From Fragilaria crotonensis (lineage: Eukaryota > Bacillariophyta > Fragilariophyceae > Fragilariales > Fragilariaceae), in contig JAKSYS010000010.1 in NCBI GenBank assembly GCA_022925895.1, positions 124,001-188,000 of the forward strand: 64,000 nucleotides of DNA, read 5' to 3'. Position numbers and translations under genes: made by a program. The notes beneath the pieces were generated by a model. The model did not search any database. It worked only from the letters and a program-made list of their open reading frames with translations, and was not told the origin of the DNA. This document shows, piece by piece, positions 42,207-56,301 of this stretch; position 1 is the stretch's first letter, and every line of letters starts with the position of its first letter.

Positions 42207-45200
42207 TGGCTGGGTGCACGAAAAATGGACTTTGGGTAGCCACCGTATACGTAGTATGATTTTTTTTAGTTTTTTTCTCACTCCGATGCTTCCATCACGT
42301 CAAACGTCGTGCTCCATTGTTGCTGACAGTCATCATTGATTATCTTTTGATCAGAATCACCTTCCGTGTGGCCTAAGGTCTCAAATTGACCACCTTGAGC
42401 TCAATGAGCGGGCTGCAAATCTACCCACACGGAAAACAGACTCCAGCATCTTTTAGCTTGTCTTGTTTACGTGCGGTTTTCAAAGAGCAGGTAATTCATG
42501 GTCGATGGCTACCAGCAGAGCAACTTCGCATTCACATCCATGTGAAGTTCAACATTGCCGATGACATCCAGTTCAGTCAAGCGGCCGTGATGAGGGTGAT
42601 CAACAAGAGGTTACCTTTTGGTGAGCATGGATCCCAACATTTTTGAAGATACCGATGGAATCCAACTGAAAGTGTATTGGCATTCCTTCCAGATCAAGAA
42701 ACAATCCTACTTTTTCTGGATCACAAAAGCAGATGGAATCACACCACCGCCAATAATTCCATCGCAGCGCAATGCCTTGAATTGGGAAGAAGACTGTGTT
42801 TTGAAACGGTTGATTATTGGTGCACGGGCAGCACATTCATTGACAATAGACATGACAATTGAACCGCAGGCCAAGCGATCGAAAATATCGGAAGGGGCGA
42901 GAATCGAAACAACAATCAGTGATACCAGTGAACTTTCCTTGAGTGGTGCAACACAAGCAGCAATTAGCAATTCTCTCACATCTTCTTGGTGGGAATCTGG
43001 CGATGCTCGCAAACTTTTCCGACCAAGTACAAGCAACTATGAAGCGAACGAATGCGTGAAAGAAATTGTGATGGAGAGGATTGAGCTCCTTGAATCAGTT
43101 AATAGAAAAGGAAAGAGCTGGACGAGGGTTGTCGAACCTCTGTCATGGAATATGGAGACATGTCCCTACTCGGAATCGGATGTCTTTACATTACGATTCA
43201 GATCTAAGTATCTGGCATTGGCATTGCGACAATTTGTATTAAACATGTCTGGTGACTTGAGAACACAGTGGACATGGAAGAGATGTCTCCTTTTTGCAAT
43301 TGAAACCATGAATGACATTGGTGTAGAATACTATTCCAGCAATTACAGGACGTTGGCGAGATGGCACAGGAAGTTGGCCAAAAACCGACGCTTTTTTTGT
43401 AAAACTCCAGAGGCAAAGGCATTGTTCCCCCCATTCTTTTGCGATAACCCTGACGCAATGGAGGCCTTCAAGAAATACGGTGTTGCAAATATCCAGGATC
43501 TACGAGTTGAGCTGATGTATAACTACGTTCACCAGGACCTCATTCCAAAGCTTTTGCAGAAGGCGGAGAAGAATGGGTTGTTCAATGATGACAGCGATGA
43601 ATGCAACAATGATGTACAAGGAGCTGTTGCAATCACCACCGCTGATGATGACAACGACGTAGAGGTAACTCCTATAACTTCAAAGGACTTGTTTCTCCGA
43701 ATGTACGGACTTCAAAAAGTAGGCATCACTACAATTGCAAGATGGATGCATGCTGCTGGGTTTCGATACAAGAAGCGAGGAAAGCATTACTTTGTTGTTG
43801 ACGGTCACGAGCAACCGGAAACACTGGCATATTGACCTGTGTTTACAATGAAGTACCTTGAAAATGAAATACGAGCTCATCGATGGATCCAAATCACATT
43901 AGACAAATCAAACGAGCTGAGACAAAACGTCACATCGCGATTAACTGTGGCTACAACTACGTTGATGAGAATGGAAGCGACATGGTTGAATATCATGTCG
44001 ACTCATCATATGAATTTGGAGAGCGACTATCGACACTTCGATTCGGAGGGAACATAAGTATACAAAAGCCAATCGATTCTAAACCTGTTATCTATGTCGG
44101 TCAAGATGAAGCAATATTTAAACAGTTCCTATTTTCAAGCAAGATGTGGGTCGGTCCGAGTGGTCAACGACCTCTTCTTCCGAAGGACGAAGGAGCCGTT
44201 TCAGCATTCGTTTTCGTGAGCACGGGATTATTCGAGAGATAAGTGACATGGTCCTTGATGAAGTGAATGAACAACGGTTCGGCAAGAAATATGCAGATGA
44301 AGATGCGGCCATTGAGATTCTTGGAAGCCCAAACAAGAAGCCGCTCACAAAGACCAAGTCACCTTTTCTCCTTTTCTTCGAGTACGGAGAGAACCGAGAA
44401 GGTTATTGGACCTATAATAACATGGTGATCCAGTTCGAGGACGCAGTCGATGTTCTTCGAGTGATACATCCAACCTTTGACTTTATCTTTCTCTTCAACC
44501 ACAGCTCTGGACATGCAAAACAGCGTCCTGATGGTCTGAATCATCACAAGATGAATCGAACGTTTGGAGGGAGGGCTACTCGGATGCAGAATACAATCAT
44601 AGAACAGGAACAAGGATTCCTTGGCAACTTTCCTCGAATCTTGGAGGCAGGTGACACTCAATCTCTTGTTTTTAAAGCCTCGGACCCCGGACCCTTCTGG
44701 ATGTCTGATGCCGAACGCGAAGAGAGCCGCCATGACCAAAGATTTGGAAGTTTCAACGACGTCAAACTTTCGATGCCCGAGATGAAGCAGCAATTAGCAA
44801 GCAAAGGCATCATGGAGGATACCACTTCACAAAAAATACGAGACAGCTGCGTGAACTTTGTTCACGACATGGGATTCCAACCTCAAGAAATGTAGAGAAT
44901 GTAATCGAGCAAAATCGAAGTGAACTGGAGCTAGAACTTCGAGGCAGGGGAATTTCTGTCAAGGGAAAGAACAAAAGGGAGTTGGTTGAGATTTGCACAA
45001 ACAACAACATTGCAATCACAAAGACAGTCGAAAAAATCAAGGAGGGGTGGGAGGGGAAAGCAAAGGGGTTATTACAGGTTCTCTGGGAAAGGGGCTTGAT
45101 TGACGGCGCCAACTTAAAGGAGTATTCACTTACGGGGAAAAGGGATGAATTTGGGATGTGGTTGACAATGGTACCAGCTTGAGGCATCTCATGGGTTTGT

Positions 45201-45850
45201 GCCACAACTTTTTAAACGAAGAAGGCATGCTGCAGCACGTGGCAAAATCTATTGGCGTTGAAGTCCTTTTGACACCAAAGTGTCACGCTGAACTTGCAGG
45301 AGAGGGCGTGGAGTATGTCTGGGGTGGAGCAAAGAGTGAATACAGAAGATTGAGCCTTGTGGTGAAGCGAGGTAAAGACAACTTCAAGGATAGTTTGCGT
45401 TATTGCCTGTCGGAAAAGGTAATACCAATTGACAGAGTTAGAAAATATGCCCGTCGAGCAAGACAATATTTGATGGCGTATTATGCAGTCGACACGGGGC
45501 AAGTTGATCAACAAACACAACATGAATGTACAAAGCACGGTCCGGTTGCGCTTGATAAGCTTATCGGCAACTTCAAAACTCACCGCTGTGCATTTGATTT
45601 TGACTGGAGGTTCATCATGGAGGCATGATGAGCAACATTGGTGTTGACTTCTTATGATAAGTTGTATTTGATATGCGAATGTAATTCCCTCTTCGACAAG
45701 ATCTCATAGTAAGCAACGTATATAGAAATTCCTCACGATGTTCGTTTAGAATAATACTCTATGAATTCCCTTCAATTAATTGGCAACTAAATTTGTTTTA
45801 TACGAGGGCTACGGTGGCTACCCAAAGTACTTTTAATTTGCACCCAGCCA
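42207..45850 (+). mobile_element. Tc1/mariner-type DNA transposon (3.64 kb), decayed
   Basis: Bounded by 41-bp inverted repeats (42207-42247 and 45810-45850), starting TGGCTGGGTGCA and sharing CTTTGGGTAGCCACCGTA. TA is present on both sides (42205-42206, 45851-45852), matching the TA target of the Tc1/mariner superfamily. The inside carries one decayed transposase in plus orientation. Assignment rests on the TA duplication, inverted ends and the transposase order of acidic residues. Confidence 0.88.
42618..45628 (+). pseudogene. Tc1/mariner-type DDE transposase remnant with SAP-like helices
   Basis: Coding sequence is spread over several frames. 42618-43835 holds the N-terminal and helix-turn-helix part (GITTIARWMHAAGFRYKKR). 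It stops at TGA, and the same frame continues as PVFTMKYLENEIRAHRWIQI. Later parts are in other frames, with shifts near 43900, 44170 and after 44895. The acidic catalytic series can be followed: VGQDEAIFKQF (first Asp), FIFLFNHSSGHAKQ (second position, Asn instead of the expected Asp), and CHAELAGEGVEYVWGGAK (Glu). Between the second and third lie SAP-like motifs (LELRGRGISVKGKNKRELVE). MN...GG after the second block is typical of a protist and fungal branch. The element is inactive. Confidence 0.8.
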
Positions 45851-45852
45851 TA

Positions 45853-48614
45853 GCTGGTTCCAAATTGAGGCGTACTCGGAGTAGTCATTGGCCTTCTCAT
45901 CGCCAACTACCTCCTTGAAGTGGAGTTATGTGAGACATGATTGTATGCCACAAAACTACACTGACAAGATCATCCCAATGAGTTGATTCAAAGACCCAAT
46001 GCAGATCCCACATTTCTTTTGCAAGAAGTTTCTGAAATGTTGTTCTCCCAGATCTGAATCCTATTTTTAATTCATGGGGATTTTACAAAATCACGCATTT
46101 GTTTTCAGCCACTTTACAATATAGTACAATGCATGACCCTCTGTATACAACTTAACATCTTACTATATCAACAATTTGCTTTTTCTTTTACAATATCATG
46201 CATACATTTGTTCACATATTACTATATCACACAAATGTGGTACTATATCACACTTTGTCGCCCTGGTGCCAGCCACATCTTCTCTCCACAGACAATATGG
46301 TACACCGTATTGTAGCATGGTCAAAATGAAGAATGGCAAACCTTGCACCGCAACCTCTTTCTCCATCCTTTTGTTTCAATCACTTGTAGCTCCCAGTCTG
46401 ATTGCACTAGTAATATGGTAATTGTCATCACTCTTTTACTGGTGTGGTCATTGCATTGTGCTTCTTCTGTGTTGAACTTACAACTTCACATTGACCATTG
46501 TGGGCAATGCGTTTGTATCAACTCAACCTCATGCACTAGTCTACGCACCTTATGGTATACAGTACCATTGTGTTCAGCTGAAAAACTAAACCAAACGCAT
46601 GAACCTACTAAATCAAGCCCCTTCTTGTCGTTACCTTCATCGATTGCAACATGACGTATGTAGATATAGTCGTTGTGCACACTTAAATTGTTACTACCTG
46701 CCTATGAGAGACTATTAGAGACATGGGCAACTTCGTTTGTTGTGGCCCCTTCCCGCAGAGATGGAACATGAAGAAATAGGCAATTCTTCCAAGTCCAATT
46801 CAACAAATTTACTTCGTCTGCGAATTCGTTTCGTCTTCGTGCATCCCGCCAGTGGCTTTGGCAATGCTAGCTCCCTCCTCCGTCAACCCAACGTCGACCA
46901 ATTGCTCATCATATTGACGCTGCACAGCCGTATTACCGGCCGCAGCCACTTCTATTCACAGACTTCCGGATGCACGAGCACGGCCAGCCGCTACAATCTT
47001 CTCCTTTGCCGCAGTGAAAGTACTGAATAAGTGATTCACACCTGTAAAATGAGCTGGCTCCTACTGGCGCAGCACCTTCACCATCTGGCGAAGTCACAGA
47101 CGTGCAGTGACTCAGTGCACAGCCATCCCAGCTAATGGCAGCAGTCGCATGAGAAAGCTTTATGGCAGTGCCGTTGTAGTCTACACCATACTATCTCCTC
47201 TTGCCGTACAAATTCCAAAGCAGAAAGTACCAGTTTGATCCACAACCCGGCTTCTCCTCTGTCCATAGACTAGCTAAACCCCTGTGAAGCGTCGTTCACA
47301 TCAAAGTGTGACGTGTTTCCCAGGTCAACGCTTACATCAATTGTGTACCCATCCCGGAGGTCATTACCATTTCCATCCATTGGAGCTATTGGCACAAGGG
47401 AGGACAAATCGGCTTCTATGTTTTGACCGAACAAGCAACAGAAAGAAGGATATTAGGAAATCAGTAGAGGCCAAGAGTGGCAAAGGCCGTCATTCCATCC
47501 AACAGAACACGGGTCCCAATTGTATTAGGTTCTTAATGAAGAGCAACAGCGTACTCACTAACCAGACAACAAGACAGAAAAACGGTTCTCAAGTTGCTGT
47601 TTGAGCTGAAAGGGAAGGGGGATCAACAATAAGTTCAATCTGGCACTCAAACTGCCACCATATGACAGGTTTGCTTTTCCGTCCACTGCCAAAAAGAAGA
47701 GTTTGTGTTGGTAGTAGTGGAGAATCTGAGGATCCGCACAGAATTTGACAGAGTAGTCAGATAAATCATGAATACGCTAGCATATCCATTTTCATTTGTT
47801 ATGAAAAGAAGATGAGTGTCCAGCATTTATGAAAATGTATGACATGCAACAAAGCTGGAATTTTCCATTGAAAAGACAAGGCATGCATTGCTAAATCAAA
47901 GAATTGTTAAATCAAAGACACTCAACAAAAGTCTGCAGCAAAAATAACCAATGACAACAATGAAAATCCTCTAAGCAAAAGTCAAATCACACTCCCCTTT
48001 GGAGCAGAGTGGTACATGCCAAGCAAAGGCAGCCAACTGCTTTTCCCAACATGCCTTGGCTGGTGATAAAAGAAAAGAATACATCCTTGCTTCAACAAGA
48101 TGTGAAAGGAGAGATCAATGGTACTCTGAAGCTCAGCCCTATAGTCACACTGATTTGTATGATGTTGACCACAGCTACTGCGACAAAATTTACAACTTCA
48201 ACAAATGTGTAGATGGAAACCATCATTATGGTACTAAGGGAGACATTTAGTTTGATGAGCCACCCCTTCTGCTGTCAAATATCCTCAGGATGCTACTCCA
48301 GATGACAAGAAACTGCCCTCCAGAACTGCCCCGTGTTGTCACTACCCTCAATGATTACTTGCCAAGGATGGAATATTGCCTTACTAGTAGGAGGGTGACA
48401 AGATCCTTCCTGAGATGCGCAGCATCTCTTTCATAATTCACTTTACGATTGTTTCAATGCAATCTTGCTAAGTGGCGTTGAATGCAATTGAGCATACTAA
48501 ACGAGTACCCAACATGAGCCTAATACTATTGGATCTCAATTTGATGTCAATTGTCTTTGTTCCTGGAGCTTGCAATGCCACAGACAGTGGTGGTGTCGCT
48601 CGCATAGTACATAT
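45853..48614. other. gene-poor stretch, no gene supported
   Basis: 2.8 kb without a convincing coding region. 46120-46260 has loosely repeated ACTATATCA motifs, and the rest is AT-richer than the gene region. Fragments around 48250-48610 and just beyond the LTR element (56302-56900) read like degraded coding sequence cut by that element, but no family could be named. Confidence 0.4.
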
Positions 48615-48999
48615 TGCCCTACGCGCGAAGTAATCAGTTTTACTTTGTAGACTAATTTGTAGCTAGTTTTAAAGGGTTGATAGTTGTACCTTATTAAAAG
48701 TTATGAGACTAGTTTTTAAAACGAGAGAGCAGTCCCATCCTTGGTGGGATTGGACTGTTCTCTTTCATTCATCTAGGAGACTCAGTGAGTCTCCAAGAGA
48801 TGTCAAACAGTTCTCATTCTACTGTTGTACGGTTGTACTGTTGTACAGGATCAGTGTTCTATTGTTGCACTGTACTATGGTATTACTAGCCTACTGGTAT
48901 ATCCAAGAACTATACATGGCCATTGTATTGTAGTACTGGATACTAGTAATTATAGTATACTGTATTGCTCTATGCTAGGGGCACGTGCGGTGTACTGCA
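48615..48999 (-). repeat. LTR, left outer copy
   Basis: Begins TGCCCTACGCGCG and ends GTGTACTGCA on the plus strand. It pairs with 55918-56301 and is adjacent to the CATAT target duplication. Confidence 0.92.
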
Positions 49000-51028
49000 C
49001 CCGCTTCCCTAATTGGGCGGTACGCGTTCTTTATATGGCGTCAGTTGACGTATGATGACACGTTCATTGACAATGCCACGTTGAATGCGTACTGTACCAT
49101 TAGCATAGGTTTCAGTAATCCGATATGGTCCCGTACGTGGGGCGGACAATTTGGAGATCAGTTTTTCCAATAGGACTTTTTCGCCAACACGGTACTCGTG
49201 TTCAATGCGTTTAGCATTTTCCTTTTTATTATTGGCGTTGATAGCTAATATCTTGCTTACGTTGTCGAATTCTAGCCCAGTCCGTCTTTAATTGGATGGG
49301 CAACAACATGTCGCGTCCAAATACTAACTGCACGGGTGTAGCGTCTAACGTAGTATGTACTGTACTACGTATTGCCCATGCAGCTGCACTTAGAAATGGA
49401 CCCCAAGGGTCATTCGTATCAAGTTCTTTGTGTTCGAGTTCAAATGTCCGAAGTGCGTTGCCAAGTACTTGATGTACTCGTTCTACAATACCATTTGATT
49501 GCGGATTTTTCTTTCATACCATAATTGTCGCACATTTGTTTGAACTGTGCTTTGAATTCCGAACCGTTATCATACCCAATGTATTGGGGTCGTGGGTATC
49601 TTGTCAACCACGTATTATTAAACGCTTCCATAACAGTATGTGCGTTCTTATCTTGTATTGCTATGACTTCAAACCATCCTGTTACGGGATCAATCGTGTA
49701 TGCGTAGACGTTGGAGTACGTACTACGTATGGTCCAATCAAGTCTACGTTTACACGAGACCAGGGAAGTTCTTCAGCTTCCTTAGGAGGTAAGTGTCCAT
49801 ACTTCTTCCTTTGTTTCTTAAATAATTGACACGTACGACATGTCTTACAAAATGTCTCAACGTGACTACGTAATTTTGGCCACGTGCATGTTTGACGTAT
49901 CGTTGCTTCAGTGCGTGATTTGCCTGGGTGTGCTAGATACTCATGATACCAAGCAACTATGCGTTGTTGAAGTTGAATTGAAATAAATATTTTTCCTTGG
50001 TACGTAATGACTTCAATTCCTTCAATCTTTTTGGTATTGAAGTTCTGACTTTTTGATTTCATACTTCTTCGTTTAAGTTTGTTATCTAACCGCTGATACT
50101 TGGCGATTAGCATAGGACTTAACGGAAAGTCAGTTTCTTTAACGTCCGCCTTCGTCATGAAGATGTAAGCCATACTATCATTCGTAGGCTCTGTTGGCAA
50201 CTTCTCATTGAAGTTTGCATCTAATCGTGACAAGGCGTCAGCAATGACGTTCTTTTCTCCTTTAATATGCAGAAAGGTAGGTCCGAACTCCTCAATTAGG
50301 AGTCTCCATCGTATAATACGATCAGTGGACATTTTCTGATATAGGAGATTCTTGTGATCTGTGTGTACTACTATCAGCAGTTTTTGACCCAATAGTATAT
50401 TTTTGAATTGCTTCCTTAAGTGTTTCTACTATGGATAACAGTTCTTGCTCGCCAGTCGTGTAACTTTTTTGAGCGCTGTGAAGTTTCCTGCTGTAGAAAG
50501 CTAACGGACGGTCATCTTGCATTATGACTGCTCCCAGTTGATAATCGCTGGAGTCCGTATAAATACGGAAGTCTTTTGAGAAATCTGGATAAGCCAGTAA
50601 TGTCTCTTGACTAATTATAGCCTTAATGTCTTCAAAGGCTTTCTGTTTTTTATCATGCCAAATAAATTTAGCTTTGGCCAAACACACCGCCGTAAGCGGT
50701 GCTAGTATGTGACTTCTACGTCGCCACATGTCGCGGTAATAATTGATCATACCTAAGAAACATCTCAACTGCCTTTTGGTAGTTGGTGGTGTCAGCCGCA
50801 TATTCACTTCCACTTTCTTAGGTTGAGGTTGGATACCGCGACGAGTAATCCAATAGCCTAAGTAATCAATCTCGGTCACTGCGAACGAGGATTTACGTAG
50901 GTTAATGGCAAAGCCAACATCCGTTAGGCGTTGCAGCACTACTAGTTCAACATGCTGAAGATGGTCCTCTAGAAACCTGCTGTTGTAATGAGTATGTCAT
51001 CTAAGTACGCACGTACATTAGGTAAATT

Positions 51029-51439
51029 TGCCCTACGCGCGAAGTAATCAGTTTTTAAACAAGTAATTTGCAGTTAGTTTTAATGGGGTGATAAATTGGG
51101 TTAATAGAAGTTATGAGACTAGTTGATAAAGAATATTGAGCAGTCCCATTTCATCACATCCCAGATGAGATTGAACTGTTCTCATTTTTATTCTCTTGGA
51201 CTCTCATTGAGTCTCTAAGAGTTGTCAACTAGTTCTCATCTTAACTAGTAGATGATCACACATAGTTGTACAGTTGTACTGTAGTACAGGATCAGTGTTG
51301 CATTGTGCCACTGTACTATTGTATTACTAGTCTACCGGTATGTCCAAGTACTATACATGGCCATTGTATTGTAGTACTGGATACTAGTAATATAGTATAC
51401 TGCATAGCACTACGCTAAGGGCACGTGCGGTGTACTGCA
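51029..51439 (-). repeat. LTR, middle copy (diverged)
   Basis: Same ends as the outer LTRs, but 411 bp long and clearly different in its central third, so it comes from another member of the family. Its left side abuts pol sequence of the partial copy. Confidence 0.9.
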
Positions 51440-54400
51440 CTCGCTTCCCTAATTGGGCGGTACGCGTTCTTTATATGGCGTCAGTCGACGTATGTTGACA
51501 CGTTCATTGACAATGCCACGTTGAATGCGTACTGTACCATTAGCATAGGTTTCAGTAATCCGATAAGGTCCTGTACGTGGGGCGGACAATTTGGAGATCA
51601 GTCCTGGTTTTTCCAATAGGACTTTTTCACCAACACGGTACTCGTGTTCAATGCGTTTGGCATTTTCCTTTTTATTATTAGCGTTGATAACGTCTTGCTT
51701 ACGTTGTCGTATTCTAGCCCAATCCGTCTTTAATTGGATAGGCAACAACATATTGCGTCCGAATACTAACTGTCCAGGTGTAGCATCTAACGTAGTATGT
51801 ACTGTACTACGTATTGCCCACGCAGCTGCACTTAGGAACGGCCCCCAAGGGTCATTTGTATCGAGTTCTTTTCGCTCGAGTTCAAATGTCCGAAGTGCGT
51901 TGCCAAGTAGTACCTGGTGTACTCGTTCCACAATACCGTTTGATTGCGGATTGTAACTGGATGACGGTTTTTCCTTCATACCATAATTTTCGCACATTTC
52001 TTTAAACTGTGCTTTGAATTCGGAACCGTTGTCATACCCTATATATTGGGGTCGTGGATATCTTGTTAACCACGTATTATTAAACGCTTCCATGACAGTA
52101 TGTGCATTTTTGTCTGGTATAGAAATAACTTCGAACCATCCTGTCACGGGATCGATCATAGTCAACGCACGGAGTGTATGTGTAGCTGTTGGAGTACGTA
52201 TCGCGTATGGTCCAATCAAGTCTACGTTTACACGAGACCAGGGAAGTTCTTCAGCTTCTTTAGGAGGTAAGTGTCCATACTTCTTCCTTTGTTTCTTAAA
52301 TAATTGACACGTACGACATGTCTTACAAAATGTCTCAACGTGACTACGTAATTTCGGCCACGTACATGTTTGACATACTATCGTTGCTTCAGTGCGTGAT
52401 TCGCCTGGGTGTGCTAGGTACTCATGATACCAAGCAACTACACCTTGTTGAAGTTGAATAGGAATATATATTTTTCCCTGGTACGTAATGATCTCAACTC
52501 CTTCAATCGTTTTGGTATTGAAGTTCTGACTTTTTGATCTTGTACTTCTTCGTTTAAGTTCATTATCTAACCGTTGGTATTTAGCGATTAGCGTAGGACT
52601 TAACGGAAAGTCAGTTTCCTTAACATCTGTCTTTGTCATGAAGATGTAAGCCATACTATCATTCGTAGGCTCTGTTGGTAACTTCTCATTGAAGTTCGCA
52701 TCTAATCGTGACAAGGCGTCAGCAATGACGTTCTTTTCTCCTTTAATATGTAGAAATGTAGGTCCAAACTCTTCAATTAGGAGTCTCCATCGTATAATAC
52801 GATCAGTGGACATTTTCTGATATAGGAGATTCTTATGATCTGTATGTACTATCAGTTTTTGACCTAATAGTATATTTTTGAATTCTTTAAGCGTTTCTAC
52901 TATGGATAACAGTTCTTGCTCACCAGTTGTGTAACGTTTTTGAGCGCTGTTAAGTTTCCTGCTGTAGAAAGCTAACGGACGGTCATTTTGCATTATGACT
53001 GCTCCCAGTTGATAATCACTGGAATCCGTATAAATGTGAAAGTCTTTTGAGAAGTCAGGATAAGCCAGTAATGTCTCTCAACTAATTATGGCCTTAATGT
53101 CTTCAAAGGCTTTCTGTTCTTTTTCATGCCAAATAAATTTAGCTTTAGCAGAACACATTGCCGTAAGCGGTGCTAGTATGTGACTTCTGCGTCGCCACAT
53201 GTCACGGTAGTAATTAATCATACCTAAGAAACGTCTTAACTGCCGTTTGGTAGTTGGTGGTGTCAGCCGCATAATCGCTTCCACTTTCTTAGGTTGAGGT
53301 TGGATACCGCGACGAGTAATCCAATAGCCTAAGTAATCAATCTCGGTCACTGCAAACGAGGATTTACGTAGGTTAACGGCAAAGCCAACATCTGTTAGGC
53401 GTTGCAATACGAGTTCAACATGCTGAAGATGGTCCTCGTAGGAACCTGCTGTTGTAATCAGTATGTCATCTAAGTACGCACGTACATTAGGCAAATCGCC
53501 CATAATGTCGTTAATTATGGCCTGAAAGATGTCAGGACTGCCATTTAAGCCCATAGGTAGGCGACAGTAGCGATATTTACCCCATGGTACAATCATCGTA
53601 CATAGATAGCTGGATTCTTTATCCAGTACAATATGGTAGTAGCCCATACTTAAATCCAAAGCCGTTGCCCAATTAAACCCTTCAAGTTTCTGAAGAAGGT
53701 CTGCAATCTTGGGTAACGGGTATGGTTTACGTTTGATGTACCTATTAAGTACACGAAAGTCCGTTAGGACTCGAACGTCACCAGTCTTTTTAGGCTGTAT
53801 AAACGTTGGTGCCGCCTCCTCGGAGTCATTGCACTTCGTTAATACTCCAATGTCGCATAAACGTTTAATTTCTTTCTTTGTTGTTTCCCCATAACACTTC
53901 GGTATAGGAAACGGACGAGCGTGATACGGCTAAGGGCCGTAGCTTGAGATGCACGGGAGGTACGTTAAGTACGCCCAGTCCTCCACGAAACAACTTCGGA
54001 TACTTTCGTAACGTACGTATGAGTTGTTCTTGTTGGTCGTTACTTAGATGCGTTTCCATGTGTGCATAGTCGTCAAGATCTAACGCCGCACTATAGTCTG
54101 CATCTAGTATACGTTTCTGTCTTGCTTCTGCTTCCTTGAGTACCGTAGGTTCGATACTGTGGTAGTAGATAGCTGTAGCATTCTGTAGATTGGATATTAC
54201 ATGCTTTTCTTTCATGGGAATTTCTACACCTTCCCATACTATCCGTTGTGTATTGAAATTAATTTCGATACCTAATTCTGATAGTAAATCTGCACCAATG
54301 ATCATGTCATACTGTGCATTCTTGCATAATGTATGTGTGTCCTCGTGACACACCCATTGTACTATCTTTGACGTACTAAACTCGGGTAGTTTGAATTTGA

Positions 54401-55917
54401 TTTCCCGTTGCAGTTTTTTTACGAATTGACCACCCATAGTGTGCCATCGTGTATGTGATGTTTTGAATACCGGTCCAGTTAAGCCCCGTATCGCATCCTT
54501 AAGTAAAATTGTCGCAGATGCTCCAGTGTCTAGCAAAATGCGAACAATGCCGGGTTTGCCTGTTCCCATCACTTCGCCCACGACTTTGGTGGTTTTGTGT
54601 TTTTGTTTTTGCTTCTTGCTGCCATGGCCATCTTTGGATGGCAATATCTCACTAGAAAACAAACCAAAGTAGATGGAACTTTCGTCACTATCTTCTTTAG
54701 TCTCTACTGTGCTAATTGTAGTCTTTGGACTGAACATTTCCACGATTTCTGCATCCGAATTCTTGGGTGTAAAGTTGCGGACCTTACGCTTGCCAGACTT
54801 CGGGTTGCGTGGAAGACGCTCAAGGATAGCGTTAAGCTGCTCCTGCATCATCAAGACATTTCGGTCGGTAGAACCGACATTTTTCTTTCCAGGTTTCTGC
54901 TTTCCCTTGTTTTCAGGGTTAAACCAACAGTCTTTTGTAGTATGATTCGTACGACCGCAATGCGCACACTTTTTATACTTAGACGACTGTGTTTTGGCCG
55001 TTGCCGTTTTGTCAGCGGACTTATTGTTCCAATTGCCCTTTTTCGTGCCCTCAGGGTTATCGGTCTTTTCCACTCTACGACGTTTGGCTTTGAGTGCCTG
55101 TCTGAGTTCAAGTTTCTCAAAATAATCAACAGTGCCTTGAAAATCAAACTTATACAGTTCAATGTTTGCACCAAGAATGACCGCTTGCCATTCTTCAGGC
55201 TTCACCTGGTTGAGAATTTGAATCAAATCGTCATCAGACAATTTAGATGGTTCAGCCTTACCTTCTTCCCGTGGAAAATACAGTAAGTAATTATTTAGCT
55301 CGCGTAAACGCGTAGCAAAGTTACGAACCGTATGACTTCCAAGACGTAGGTAATGCTGCATGTACACCACCTGCTTCTGGTACGCATGCAAGATTGGGAA
55401 GTAAGACTTACCAACTTCCGTCATGACCAGCTGGAAAATCTCGTTTGGAGTCTTCCTCTGTCGTGCGGGACCCGCTACGTTCTCCGTATCGAGTCTACGC
55501 CACGTTTGCTGGAATTTGTCTCTTGCACTGCCCTTAAGTAGTGCAAGCGCCATAGACGCTTTTTGTTCGCCGGACTCGAGCGGATAGTCACGAATGACTT
55601 CCTCGAGCTCTATGCACCACTTCACCCACGCTTCTGGCAAGGTGTCGTAGTCTCCAAACAAACGAATCCTCTTTTCGATATTTTTGGAGTTCGCATTTCC
55701 AGCTTCAATAGGGACATCAATTTTTTTATAATTACCCTCATTGTCAGATTTCTCTGTCAATTTCTTGGGCTTATCGAAATAAATCGACGGCGGATTCAAC
55801 GCGAGATTTGATTGACGGAATGCGACATGTTCCGCAGACAAATTTTCAGACGCTTTGCGCTTACCTTTATTTTTGTTTGTCATGGTGATGTACTGACCAC
55901 TGGGAGTGAATTCACTG

Positions 55918-56301
55918 TGCCCTACGCGCGAAGTCATCAGTTTTATTTTGTAGACTAATTTGTAGCTAGTTTTAAAGGGTTGATAGTTGTACCTTATTAA
56001 AAGTTATGAGACTAGTTTTTAAAACAAGAGAGCAGTCCCATCCTTGGTGGGATTGGACTGTTCTCTTTCATTCATCTAGGAGACTCAGTGAGTCTCCAAG
56101 AGATGTCAAACAGGCTCATTCTACTGTTGTACGGTTGTACTGTTGTACAGGATCAGTGTTCTATTGTTGCACTGTACTATGGTATTACTAGCCTACCAGT
56201 ATATCCAAGTACTATACATGGCCATTGTATTGTAGTACTGGATACTAGTAATTATAGTATACTGTATCGCTCTACGCTAGGGGCACGTGCAGTGTACTGC
56301 A
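55918..56301 (-). repeat. LTR, right outer copy
   Basis: 384 bp, paired with 48615-48999. In the orientation of the element it is the 5' LTR, and the CATAT duplication follows at 56302-56306. Confidence 0.92.

Larger units (their letters stand above)
48615..56301 (-). mobile_element. Ty3/gypsy LTR retrotransposon fossil, composite with three LTRs
   Basis: A 5-bp target duplication CATAT flanks the whole (48610-48614 and 56302-56306). Outer LTRs are 48615-48999 and 55918-56301, with a third, more diverged LTR at 51029-51439. In minus orientation the order is gag with a CCHC knuckle (CAHCGRTNHTTKDC) and aspartic protease (LLDTGASATILL), reverse transcriptase (YLDDILITT), RNase H, and integrase with its zinc-binding and core parts, ending before the middle LTR. 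A second, partial pol 3' part lies between the middle LTR and the left LTR. Gag-protease-RT-RNase H-integrase order places it in Ty3/gypsy. It looks broken, with a few breaks in the main body and several more in the partial copy. Outer LTRs differ by roughly 3% by eye, so it is moderately young. Confidence 0.92.

Noticed and set aside
47999-48250. Plus-strand 83-codon frame in the gene-poor stretch
   Set aside because: Reads vaguely like degraded coding DNA, but no family, start context or continuation could be supported.
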